Positions 46,726 through 57,459 of a stretch of DNA of 64,000 nt are shown one piece after another; positions within the stretch are counted from its first letter, which is position 1, and the number at the start of each line of letters is the position of its first letter. A program made the translations under genes and the position numbers. The notes beneath the pieces are model-generated. The model did not search any database. It was not told where the DNA came from and saw only the letters and a list, made by a program, of their open reading frames with translations. The DNA is from Ophiura sarsii (taxonomy: Eukaryota > Echinodermata > Ophiuroidea > Amphilepidida > Ophiuridae): NCBI GenBank assembly GCA_035610835.1, contig CM069447.1:78970878-79034877 (forward strand), in the 5' to 3' direction.

Positions 46726-47445
46726 ACGACAAAACAGTATAATTGACTTTTTGTGTTTTGAAGTTATTAAAGAAAACATGTTTTTCAAAAGCCTTAAAAA
46801 TCTATTCCGTGTTTGGTTTTCAAGTTAACTTGTTTAAATGAAGCTATTTATAAAGCATCTGAAATGTGATCAGATATTTTACGTTCAAAATGTCAGTTAT
46901 CTTGTTTTGTCGTGTGTTTTCTTTCTTCAAAAATTAGTTGATATCTCCGACAGAAACAATATTTCAAAAATCAAAACATATACACGATATGGTAAATTAT
47001 ATAATTTGTTGTCATACAAACTTACAAAATTTGATTACGTCACTCTGTAATGTTTTATTTTAATCAAATTAGAAACAATTATCAGTTTTACCTATGTCTG
47101 ACAAATTTCAGCCAACAACTTGATGTTTATCTCGTCATTTTAAGTTGAACCTTCTCTTGCGGCATTATGAGCATATTTATAACATATTTAATTACATTTG
47201 TTTGTGGACTGTACAGACATAACATTGTCTAACTCGGAGTTTGGCCTTATCTGTTAATAGATCTGTGCGAAAAATATCTAAAATTGAAGACAAGAAATTA
47301 ACCCATAACGTCATGAGTATATTATGGGCAGCTACTTTTTGAGAACTGTATATACATTACTCAGTTAACTTTAAATGTTTTTACATTGTAAAGACGTTCA
47401 TTTTACAACAACGATGTTATTAAGATGTCATAAGTTCGTTTAAAT
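46724..47445. other. Spacer between RV copies
   Basis: AT-rich, no phased repeat. A 70-codon frame at 46838-47050 has no recognisable motif. Confidence 0.45.
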
Positions 47446-47960
47446 CTGCCCTACTTTGCTCCTTTCAAAGTTGTCACATTTCAGCGACGGATCACAGTTT
47501 CTATCTCGATAAATCCTCTCTTGGACTCAACCGAACGTGTTAACGCGTCTGGGCATGAGACTTATAACTCTAGTATCACGCAATATTATTTTCATTTTGT
47601 GAAATGACCTACATACTCATCAATATTGTAGTGTGTTCCGAACCAACGATGGGGATCATGTGTTACACCAGACGATGAACAGACATGAATTTATGATGGA
47701 CACATACTCCCTCCAGTGTGGACTATCAGGTAGCCTCAATATTGCCAGATATACCTGTCCAACGGTACGATACATCAGTCATATCACATCGCTATCTTTG
47801 TCCTATATTTTATGTAACAAAGTCGAGTATAATATCCATATATGTGCTTGACTGGCTTTGTTAGACAGTTCGTGACATGTATTGTTCAGCCTTTCTGCAT
47901 CAAAAGGATCAACTTTAAGAATTCCAGACATCGCCTAGGCAGGTTTACTAGCTAGGCTAC
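47446..47960 (+). repeat. Repeat block RV, copy 2
   Basis: Same head (CTACTTTGCTCCTTTCAAAG) 1282 bp after copy 1, then GATCATGTGTTACACCAGAC, TATCTTTGTCCTATATTTTA, GACAGTTCGTGACATGTATT, ATTCCAGACATCGCCTAGGC. Confidence 0.82.
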
Positions 47961-48004
47961 CGGGAATTGTAAACACTGATTCCTACTAAAGTATGCCATG
48001 CACT

Positions 48005-48312
48005 GCACATGTACACACATTGTTCACCTACATTTAAACATGCACACACATTGTTCAGTCACATTTAAAACATATGAAGAGCTTTGATGCAAAAGAGCCA
48101 CCAGACCACTCCAACATTTTACTCATTTACTGTTTCTCTATGACTTGGATTAGTGCATCCATGCACGCCAATTGAGGCACCAACAATACAAGCCACATTC
48201 CACATAAATGAAAGCCATCCATTCAAGAATGCAAAATGAGTAACAGGTAGAAATGGATGTAGGCCCTTTTGCAACACAGCTCTTCATATACACACATCGT
48301 TCAGTCACATTT
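48005..48312. repeat. ~36-bp repeats split by a MITE
   Basis: ACACACATTGTTCA..ACATTTAAA occurs at about 48012 and 48046, and again as ACACACATCGTTCAGTCACA at about 48291 after the MITE, showing that the MITE landed in a pre-existing short tandem array. Confidence 0.72.
48075..48286. mobile_element. 212-bp MITE, TGAAGAGCT ends, TA target
   Basis: TGAAGAGCTTTGATGCAAAA at the left pairs with the complement of TGAAGAGCTGTGTTGCAAAA at the right; TA flanks on both sides (48073-48074, 48287-48288). Inner parts also pair (ATTTTACTCATTT with AAAATGAGTAA; CATTCC with GGATG). No coding capacity. Confidence 0.8.
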
Positions 48313-48371
48313 CAATAATTTGCACTGTAGGAAGTTTTGCATTTGTCGTTTTGTTGTTTCGATAGATAATC

Positions 48372-48985
48372 AGATTGCTGTAGTATGATTCGGACATCAT
48401 GTGTTGCACCTGACGATGGTCAGTCATACCTATCGAGGGTTGAGCGCCAGAAGGCCTTAACTCAAAAAAGGCTATTATGAGATAATTAACTTTGAATATC
48501 TGGGCCCAGTATAAGACACTGTAGCACCCAACTCATACCTAATTATAGTCAAACATTGAGAGTGTTTATGAGTTTAGTCTTGGTTTTGGTTCTTAAAATC
48601 TGCGGGTTTTATGGATTATATTTGGTACCAAAATCTCATTTTGCCCACCAAAAAAACGGCCTCTGGCGCTCAACCCTCAATATTATGTTGCTCAACCACA
48701 CCCTAAGTCTGGACTATTGACAGGCATACAATATACCAGTCAAAGCGCATCACTTTATTTGTCCTATATAATATTGTGCAACAATACCAAGCTATACTAT
48801 CCATCCGTTTACCCATTTATTGGCTTGATTGGCTCGCTAGACAGTTCGTGACATGTATTGTTAAGCCCGTCCTACATCAAAGGGATCAGCGTTAGATATT
48901 CTAGACATCGCCTAGGTAAGTCACTAACAGCCATTTGTCTTGTCAGACAATATATCATTTAGGATACGGTGAATTATAAGCACAA
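48372..48985 (+). repeat. Repeat block RV, copy 3 (split by MITE)
   Basis: Enters the block late (GGACATCATGTGTTGCACCT), is interrupted at 48433-48680, then continues with CTAAGTCTGGACTAT, TTTATTTGTCCTATATAATA, GACAGTTCGTGACATGTATT, ATTCTAGACATCGCCTAGGT and TCATTTGTCTTGTC-like sequence shared with copy 4. Confidence 0.8.
48433..48680. mobile_element. 248-bp MITE, TYGAGGGTTGAGCGCC ends, TA target
   Basis: The left end TCGAGGGTTGAGCGCCAGAA and the right complement TTGAGGGTTGAGCGCCAGAG are flanked by TA (48431-48432, 48681-48682). It interrupts RV copy 3 at a point that is continuous in copy 2. No transposase. Confidence 0.82.
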
Positions 48986-49286
48986 TGTGGTACCCGTATA
49001 AAGACAAAATAAATATAAATACATATTTAGCGTCCCCTCTTGCTCCTTTTGGGGGTCTGCTTTCATTATTTTAGTCATAACTTTTTTATTCAGGTGTTTC
49101 AAAGTTTAAGATGTTTGTAAAAGCTTTCTTTCTTTCTTATATGCATTTTAAACAAGTGTTATGGTGACTAACTCCTCAGAACCATGAAATAAAAATAATT
49201 TAAAGAGGCCTCCTCCTCTTTCAGGTTCATAACGTTTGTCGCGAATCAGGGCCTCCTCCTTTCTCTTTTTGAAAAAGTCAGGACGC
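48986..49286. other. Spacer with CT-rich segments
   Basis: GCCTCCTCCT occurs twice (about 49207, 49250) in a pyrimidine-rich stretch. No gene seen. Confidence 0.5.
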
Positions 49287-49289
49287 TAA

Positions 49290-49820
49290 GGGAAGACATC
49301 AAAACTCGACCGCCCGTTGACCGCCGGTTACGGTCGGTTCCGCCCGGTTCTTTCAGGTCAAATGTTTTACTGGTATATGAATATTCACTTTTTCACGCAT
49401 GCAACACTGAACAACCGCCGGTTGACTTAATGCTGTAACCGGACCAATTTACACTATCAATCTGTTACCTTGCGGTCATAATAGCTCTCTCTATAATCGT
49501 TCTATAAAAAAACCCATTCATATACTTTCGGTATTGATTTAAAAAAGTTAATTGAGCTATATACAGATTGAAAAAGCCAACCCCAGCGAAAATCAATAGC
49601 TGTATTGTACTGGTTGTCAACTGAGACTTGAGAACACATTACTTCAAGACTTTATTGCTCACGCGTGTGACGAGGCAGTATCAACCGGTCGTGTTCACCA
49701 GAGTGTAACTATTTGACCTCATTATGTGTGTATATTATAACAGACGACGCGTTTTGTGAGAACCGGGCGGAACCGGCCGTAACCGGCGGTCAACGGGCGG
49801 TCGAGTTTTGATGTGATCCC
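49290..49820. mobile_element. Longer relative of MITE family H1
   Basis: Ends GGGAAGACATCAAAACTCGA and the complement of GGGATCACATCAAAACTCGA, flanked by TAA (49287-49289, 49821-49823). Inner arms ACCGCCCGTTGACCGCCGGT pair with the right arm. About 350 bp of extra interior separates it from the 150-bp members, so it may be nearer the parent element, though without a transposase. Confidence 0.87.
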
Positions 49821-49954
49821 TAAACATGTTTATTTTTTATTTATCCCTATGTACGGGACATGTATGCACGTTACCCGTCCCATTTCTGCATAGATTTTTT
49901 TTAAAGTGGGATGTTTATTGGGAATACCAACAACGAGAGGGCTTTAGAAAGTCG

Positions 49955-50750
49955 TCCTACTTCGCTGCTTTAAAAGTTGTCTGTCACATTTGTCAGTTCA
50001 GTAACTGATCATAGTTTGTATCTCGATTCTTCTCCTGGGCAAGACTGATAGCATTATAACGGGTCTGGACATGAGAAGTACCAGTATCACTCAATAGCTC
50101 TCAATATCGTCGCCATATTGGTTTTACATGACCTACTGAGTGTTCAATATTTCATTGTGTTCCTTAACCAGTGATGGTTGTCGTGCTTTACACCTGAGGG
50201 TGATCAGTCATGAATGCATGATGCTAAAACGCTCCCGCAAGTATGGACTGTATCATGGTCATGATGGTTAGCTGCATATTCTGAGGACTGCCTGTCAACG
50301 GTTAAGGCGAGGAAAAACAACACACCCTGTTTTACGGGCCAGAACGACCCACCTTTTTATTTTGGATACTTTTTTCTTAAATCATGTAAAATCAACGGTT
50401 ATTTATTTATTTATTTTTGTAAAACATTAATTTCCCGTTTTCTGCTGATTTTGGGGACATTTTAGGTTAAAAAAGAAAAAGAAAAATCGCCAGACCGACC
50501 GACCCTACTTGACAGGTCCGTCATCGGTGTATTTGTCCTGTATCATTGTGTAACAGAGTCAAGCTAATAATATCCACGCATATACACATATTGGCTTGAT
50601 TGGCTTGCTAGACAGATCGTGACATGTATTGTTAAGCCCGTCCTGTATCAAAACGATCAACTTAAGAAATTCTAGACATCACCTAGCTAGGTTTACTAAC
50701 AGTCATTTGTCTTGTCGAAAAATATACTCTTTAGGCTATGTGCGTATTAA
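49955..50750 (+). repeat. Repeat block RV, copy 4
   Basis: Head TCCTACTTCGCTGCTTTAAA, then CAGTAACTGATCATAG, GGTCTGGACATGAGAAG, GTTCCTTAACCAGTGATGGT, GTATTTGTCCTGTATCATTG, TATTGGCTTGATTGGCTTGC, GTGACATGTATTGTTAAGCC and ACTAACAGTCATTTGTCTTG. About 230 bp of extra sequence near 50280-50515 is absent from other copies. Confidence 0.8.
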
Positions 50751-51357
50751 AAGTACTGTTCCCTACCCTATTATGTATTATAGTACACGTATACTGATTG
50801 TTTATTCTCATCTTATAAATACACCTCTGCTGCAAGAAGTGTATCTAGCGCAGTCATTCTATTGTAGGTGCTTTGTTCATGTGAATTATCGATAGGTTGC
50901 CGGATTAATTAAGTAAGTGGCAATCAAGTATAGCTGGATGTGTGCACGGAATGTGTTTTCATGCGACGTACTGCATGGAAATGTATAGGCAACGCTAATT
51001 TTGTATACGTACTTCATGTTATTCACAAATATTTTTTTAGTTTTAAATGGGCATGTTTGTTTGTTTGCTATTGTTATTTTTGTTTGTTGTTTTTAAAATG
51101 CTGTCTTATCGAAACGGAACACAGCCCTAACAATTAGAATACAACTTAGGGAGATGGTTTCATTACATCAATTCATTTCATCGGTATCAATGTCAATTAT
51201 AACATGAATTGACAACGATCAGACCTAAAGAAATATACATAATATAATTTATTATGTAAATGATATGTTTGTTTCAATCCGCGCTGGCGATTAAAACACA
51301 TCTAAAGTATCAGCGCCTGCCCGTTGATGTATTTTTTTTACTATAGCCTGTTCTTAA

Positions 51358-51588
51358 CACTTTCCACGCTGCAGACGACATTCCAAAATTTAAAAAAAAT
51401 GTTTCAAAAATGTCAAAATTACTGTATTTCATTACCATTATTTGGAATCACCATGAGAAATGCATTGAAATAAGTACACACATGCCTAGTGTTTGGTCAG
51501 TAATCTTTGAGATAGACTTTGAAAATTATGCAAGGTTTCTGAAAAATCTGTTTTGTGAATGGTAAAAATAATAGCCGCGTGGAAAGCG
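51358..51588 (-). mobile_element. MITE family M1, copy 6
   Basis: Left TTAA (51354-51357) followed by CACTTTCCACGCTGC; right end GCCGCGTGGAAAGCG followed by TTAT. The interior is the reverse of copies 1, 4 and 7, with GACATTCCAAAATTT, TTTGAGATAGACTTTGAAAA and GGTAAAAATAATA. A 17-bp flank CTATAGCCTGTTCTTAA is directly repeated at 51341-51357 and 51593-51609. Confidence 0.85.
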
Positions 51589-51609
51589 TTATCTATAGCC
51601 TGTTCTTAA

Positions 51610-54490
51610 GTCTAGATACCCCGTCCTTTATTCATGTCTTTACCGATTATTATATCGCAGCGTGGAATAATAAGAATTGGATTTAATTTCCCCACAGCCC
51701 CGTCAGTGATGAGCTGTGCTTTCATCATATATATATAGATTTCTATTCTGATTGCATGGGATATAACGATAAATTCACGTACAGTAATCATCATGGCATC
51801 TTGTTATGTCATTTGATTTTACCTTAAACCGAAAGTTGTAAGACCACATCAGAATTCACATGTAACTGTATTTGTCTTGATATAGATGACATTTATGATA
51901 AATATAAACAATACATAGCGGAACCGAACGCTGTGTATGTGTGTGTATTTGTTTAATATTATAGCGAACGTACATAAACGGTAAATATTGCAGGAGTTTG
52001 TTTAGGGGTAGTGACGACATACATAATATGTAATTATTTCCTACCCAGATGCCAGGCAGTAATAAGATTAAGATACAATTAACTTTTCATAAATAGCTGG
52101 AATTGAATCCAGTTAAAGCAAACTAACTACACAGATACATACGATATGGGGCAACGTGGGGGATTTGATTCTTCCAGTACCGGGGACGATTTAAGCTGAT
52201 AGTGATGATGGAATATTTTTAGATTGTAGTCAATAGACGGATGGTTCATGACCATGGTTGCCTAAAGCAACATGGCATCGCCTTACACTGCCACTTGCCT
52301 ATGATACCGGCTAGGTAATTGTCCGTTCTTTATGTGTGTAATAAGATTTCAGTGCACATCCTGAAATCCATACCGCACTGTTGTCTTGCAGTGAAGGTCT
52401 TATTCAATCGATATATCGTATCAAATGTTTTGCAGTAATTAGTTTCTTATTTTGAAAACCAAGAATTGCTAGAGCTCCGTAATTTATATAAATCTGCCTC
52501 TGGCGCAAATAGCCAAGGTGTGTACTAATGTACGTTTTCCATCACACGCCCATGAAACGGTTTGAGAACACGATGAAGGATACTATACATAGACTGTAAA
52601 CTTAAACTAAACGCCAGCCTGGTTGTGACAGTTTCACGTAACGCAATATCAATTGCAATACCAGTCTGACAATGGACATTGACATTGGACTATCACTGTG
52701 TATATGAATGCCTCAAAGCCTATGTTTGAACACGAAACACTATGCTATCCGATACATACCTAACTCATCGGGGCATACGCTTTGCACCTGTGCATCTATT
52801 TGCAGTGACAATCGCCAATGCTATGCAGTAGTGGGGCTCACATATGTCAATATGTTGCGGTAATATTAAACACAGCATAGATATTGGATTGATTTAACAT
52901 CATCATGATGTAGCTATGGTTTTCAATTATTTAAGTCCACACATTCGGTTTATTTGAGCTGTGTGTATTGTTACCTGCTCAGTGAGTGATCCGGTTCAAT
53001 TTTATAGTTCACTCGCATACTATTATTGTAGCTCTCGTTCTGCAAGGAATTTAATTGAATGGCAGAGTACGCACCTGTTTCTTGTGACTGTGTCATTATG
53101 TAAAGTGATTCAGGAATGTTAGCAATTTTTATAGTCGGTTTATTAGCCAAGCATTGCTAGTGGAAATCGATAACGAATGGGTGATACATGGACACATAGA
53201 CAGTTATGAACATACTGCATGCACATAACTACGTGGTAACAAACACACATTATGTCAATTGAATTCGTATGTGTATCGTTGATGATTCGTCTTTGTGCGT
53301 TTCACGTGATGTCAGTTTCGAGACATCAAAACAGAGTAGAGTAGTTGTAACACCTAACTTAGGCCCCTTTGAAAGTCCAAGTAACCTAACATGCACACCC
53401 CGACGTAAGTGGGCCCACTTGGTGGCTGACAAACTCTCAAATTACATAGGATGCCGCTGGTTGTGCACAACATAGCAGATATACATTTAACAGGGAACTT
53501 GCCTTTTTCAATTCTGAAGAATATTTTGACACACCCGACATTAAGGAAGCGGAAGACCGCATGTTTACACTGATCTACTACGGACTCGTCACTTGATTTT
53601 GTCGCGAGAAATCGGCATGTGAAAATGTCACGCGCATGCTGCTCAAAAGTACTTGGTCTGGTAATCACATTGAACCATCTTACTATAGATAGACATCGTG
53701 CATTGATCACATTAGGTTTCAGTTGCAATGTTGGGATATTGACTGGTCATATGGTAGTCTGCACGTTTGATTACAATGGACGAGCTGAGTATTGATTGCT
53801 TGTGATTTGTTTGTTGCATTTCTATTTTAGAAATGTTAAAGATAAGAAGCGTATTGATACATGACACCGGAAATAAGGGTGCGCGTTGTAAATGTCAGAA
53901 GGCATTACGAACTGCTAATTAAAAACAAAATGAAGTTTGTGAATACGATTTAAGGATATCGTGACATCGACTGATGCTAGATTGATTCAATGAATAGGTC
54001 AGCTAGGTCATTGGACGTACACGGATAGTTTCCGAATTGCAACAGCAATGTAAGATATCCATTTATTTCGACAGTTGAGGCTAACAGAATCGATCAACAG
54101 TGTGTACATTGCAATTGTATGCATATCGTAGCAGACTTTGTTAGATTTGATAGGGTGCCGTCAGTGACATCAGGTGAAGTCTTCTTAATTTTACTTAGAA
54201 GCTCAGAATGATGCGTGTTAGCTTAAATTCCTTTTAGTCAAAATGCTAGGTGTATATTTTCTATATATTTTTATATACAAGTTGAACATAATTGAGGGGT
54301 CATATCCACATACTCTATTACATCTGTGTGTATGAATGGAATTCGTCATTGTTATAACAACAACAAAAACATTCCTAGGAAAGCTGTAATAGAGTATATA
54401 TATGGATATGACTTCTTAACCCTAACTCTACCCCCCACTTTTTTCAGAATTTTTTCTTCAACGCGGAAAATCGACCAAAATATCTCCCCG
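51610..54490. other. Low-repeat region, no gene supported
   Basis: No phased repeats and no recognised element ends. Overlapping frames near 53250-53728 on both strands lack motifs. Sequence complexity is higher than in the left 50 kb. Confidence 0.45.
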
Positions 54491-54492
54491 AT

Positions 54493-54561
54493 CCCCCCGG
54501 GATTTGATCCAGGGACCTCTCGCACCAGAGGCGAGGGCTTCCACACTTCACCACGGCTGTC
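54493..54561 (-). ncRNA. tRNA-Gln(CTG)-like relic
   Basis: On the minus strand, an A box (GTGGTGAAGTGTGG) is followed by a perfect 5-bp anticodon stem CTCGC/GCGAG around a 7-base loop CTCTGGT, giving anticodon CTG, then CCTGGATCAAATCCCGG as T arm with one mismatch. The acceptor stem does not pair, so it is a pseudogene or SINE head rather than a working tRNA. Confidence 0.55.
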
Positions 54562-54876
54562 AAGCACAGTCTGGGCAGTGTATTGCCCAGACTATATGGA
54601 GTGGGTCCATTTTTCATCAAAAAACTTCCACGCCGGGTGGTACCAACGTGCCCAGTCGTGGTATTTTGGGGTATATGGTAGTGTTAGGGTTAATAAACAA
54701 TTACTAAACTTTATAGCGTTGTCCTATGCACATTTCTAGCTTGTATTGTCGCTACCTCTCCGGCATTCGAGTATATACAAATTCCCAAAATTCACGTCAT
54801 AAAAGTATGCACGGATACAGAATCTCTTTAGTTAAGTTGTCAAGGTAGAAACACTGCATACCTGGTGAAGAATATT

Positions 54877-55003
54877 GGTCCGTTCATACTCCTGACGTTG
54901 CGCATCGCACAACGTCGAAGGATATCGACGCACGAGTTGAAGCAACGTCAACTTTCATTCGGCGACGTCGGCCGATGCGCAACGACGCGAGCATGAACGG
55001 ACC
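54877..55003. mobile_element. 127-bp CpG-rich MITE
   Basis: GGTCCGTTCATACTC at the left pairs with the complement of GGTCCGTTCATGCTC at the right; inner CGTTGCGCATCG pairs with CGATGCGCAACG. Flanks ATT and TCA do not give a clear duplication. It is rich in CGACGT motifs compared with its surroundings. Confidence 0.75.
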
Positions 55004-55953
55004 TCAACTCTTCAAATCCTCCAAAAACGAGTTATCAACAAGAAATGTACAAGAACGTTTTTACCTTCGCATATACTCATACTGAGTACTATGTGAAAAA
55101 CGTCCTATCCCAACCAATCAAACGACTAGGTTTGGCCACATGGGTTACACGTACAGGGTGTCCACTACAAGTGAATACTCAAGACACAGCGATTTTAAAT
55201 GAAAGCACTCAAGTGTTTTCGACGACCTCTTTCGCGTCAGGAGTAACCATTTATTTCCTGGGTTCAAAACAATAACAAATAGAATGTATTCTTCATCAAA
55301 GTGATAGTGTATAATGTTAACTCGTTTCCTTTTCTTTTGAACATTAAAACACATCACATTGGAGCCTCATCACCTTGTATGGATCAAACGGCGCAATAAG
55401 TAAAGTTTAACTGTGAACGTTTTGTCAACATTTGGCTGGCATGTCAATGAAAATGCACTGTACGTGTTAGTACACCAATCATTTCACAGGGTAAACAGCT
55501 CGTTAGTATTAATATATTCAACAATTGCACGCTCTGTTTAAGCTATTTACTGACATAGCGACACCATCAGGCTCTGAATTCCTTATACGTGCATTAGCTC
55601 GTAGCTATAACGCCACATCAAACTAAGAACTATAAATGGTGATTTATTTGATGACACGACCATCCATTCAAATCACCCTTTTTCAAGCCCATCTCTCGGG
55701 TATTGAACCGCGGTTTTTAATAACACAGCAATCTTATTTGCATCTCGTGGTTGATCATGTTGATCGACAGTCCACATTTAATGTTATTATATGTGAGTTG
55801 CTTGGCGACTTTTGGTTGCAAACAGGGGAAATCTTGGGCGAGTTTCAAACATCCATTTCTCACTATCGTAAACACTTTCAATATGTTTCATCGTTAAAAG
55901 GCAACATTTATTTCAAATCATTGGGTTTTCAACGTTTAGTATACGTTGCTCAT

Positions 55954-56017
55954 AGAAATACGGTGGAGGTTCACATTTATACCTCAGAAATACGGTGGAG
56001 GTTCACATTTACACCTC
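55954..56017. repeat. 32-bp tandem duplication
   Basis: AGAAATACGGTGGAGGTTCA plus CATTTATACCTC occurs twice with one base difference. It lies inside the longest open frame of the window (55636-56106), which has no other supporting feature. Confidence 0.88.
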
Positions 56018-56106
56018 AGCTGCAGATTTACTACTTGATTGTCTTTAAAAAATTCTCTAGCAAAACCACTGTCACGCAGCAACATGGACGTGGAATCTAT
56101 GTTTAA

Positions 56107-56415
56107 AGGGGTATTGTGAAATATGTAAAATAGGGCGCCCTCGAATTCCCTTGAAATCAGGTTTACTACAATCTGAAACCGTTAACCTCAATTCACTGTC
56201 TATCGTGTACAATTTTATGATTTAGTAATTTCGATGTAGATCACATCGAACTTATCAGCATCACTCGCCATATAAATCGCTTCAACCGAATATCGATCTA
56301 GCGCCATTATTTTAAACCGTCCCCATACATTATTATCATTCAGATTCATATATCTGTTGAAACACTTCATTTTTTTCAATATTTCATTTTTTCTCCTCAA
56401 TCTCTCAGTGCCCCT
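56107..56415. mobile_element. 309-bp MITE, TTAA / AGGGG ends
   Basis: TTAA at 56103-56106 and 56416-56419. Ends AGGGGTATTGTGAAAT and the complement of AGGGGCACTGAGAGAT. TTAA with AGGG ends is typical of Kolobok-type elements. The interior has no transposase. Confidence 0.78.
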
Positions 56416-57269
56416 TTAAATCCTGCATATATAATTATGTTAAAATGGCTACGATAGGCCGCACTGCAAACAAGTTACGCAAGGGCCATACGTATACACG
56501 ACTCATACGATTGTAACCAAAGTAGTATTTTGATTCGCCATACCTACACGTACCGATTAAACATTGAACCAAACCATTACACATATTTCCACAGTAATAT
56601 GTACATTTGTCTCAGTGCCATGCTTAATGTTACTTGTAAGTACGATGATACAAACTATTTCTTTTGCGACTATCGTACACGTATTGCGTACATGTCACTT
56701 TGCGTACAAGTCATTAGTTATGCAGTGCGTCCAAAGAAGAGATAACCAGATATCGCATTTTCAAATTGCAATATTATCGTCAACGCAATAACCGCACGAG
56801 GATCCCCGGAGAATTTGACATGACACGGGCCAATGCAATTCTGTCCGGATGGAAAGATACCCTGTAAATTAACACTTTAGGGGAGAAATGCAATACAGCT
56901 GTTTGTTTAACTGAAACAAATGGTGCGCATCAGTACAAACACCTGTTCCTCGCCTCAAGAATGTGTGATTTAGTAGATAATTGAAAATGGTAACAGGTTT
57001 TACTGCGTGGTGTCTGCTTCATTTATCAGAGCGTAGCTTCACACTTGTATCATAGAGGCACCATTTAGCACATTCTGCCGGGTTTTGTTGATTTGAACAT
57101 ACATATTCATTTTTACCAACGTATTATATACTGATAAGTAGCTTTAGACCAACAGAACGAGAGGAACTACGTTCTTTTCAATGGTTATGATACCCATCTT
57201 TCCGATCGAACGGAGGTTACTGGTAGTTATTGTCTATGTAGATAATGGGAGACAATTTTATCGGACTCT

Positions 57270-57452
57270 TTTATATATACATGTTTATGCTTTTTAACCA
57301 TACTTATACTGCCTTTTGTGTGCTAAATTGCTCTTTTTATTATGTATTGTGCAATAGTAATGCAGCTACTTTGGTATTTTTAACTTTGTAAAGCGCCCTG
57401 AGACCTTGGTTACGGGCGCATAATAAGAACTGTTTATTATTATTATTATTAT
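57270..57452 (+). mobile_element. 3' end of an L2-clade-like LINE
   Basis: GTAAAGCGCCCTGAGACCTT GGTTACGGGCGC (57387-57420) followed by (ATT)n at 57433-57452 is the classic 3' terminus of many L2-type retroposons and SINEs that borrow their tails. No reverse transcriptase coding sequence is seen upstream, so this is a 5'-truncated copy or a SINE tail. The left boundary is a guess. Confidence 0.65.
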
Positions 57453-57459
57453 CGGAAGA

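Noticed and set aside
53354..53728. 124-codon minus-strand frame
   Set aside because: Overlaps other frames on both strands, no motif, and composition unlike a conserved exon.
55636..56106. Longest open frame (156 codons), plus strand
   Set aside because: No recognisable domain, no splice or start context. It contains a recent 32-bp direct duplication and runs up to the left end of a MITE. A frame of this length is expected by chance in 64 kb.
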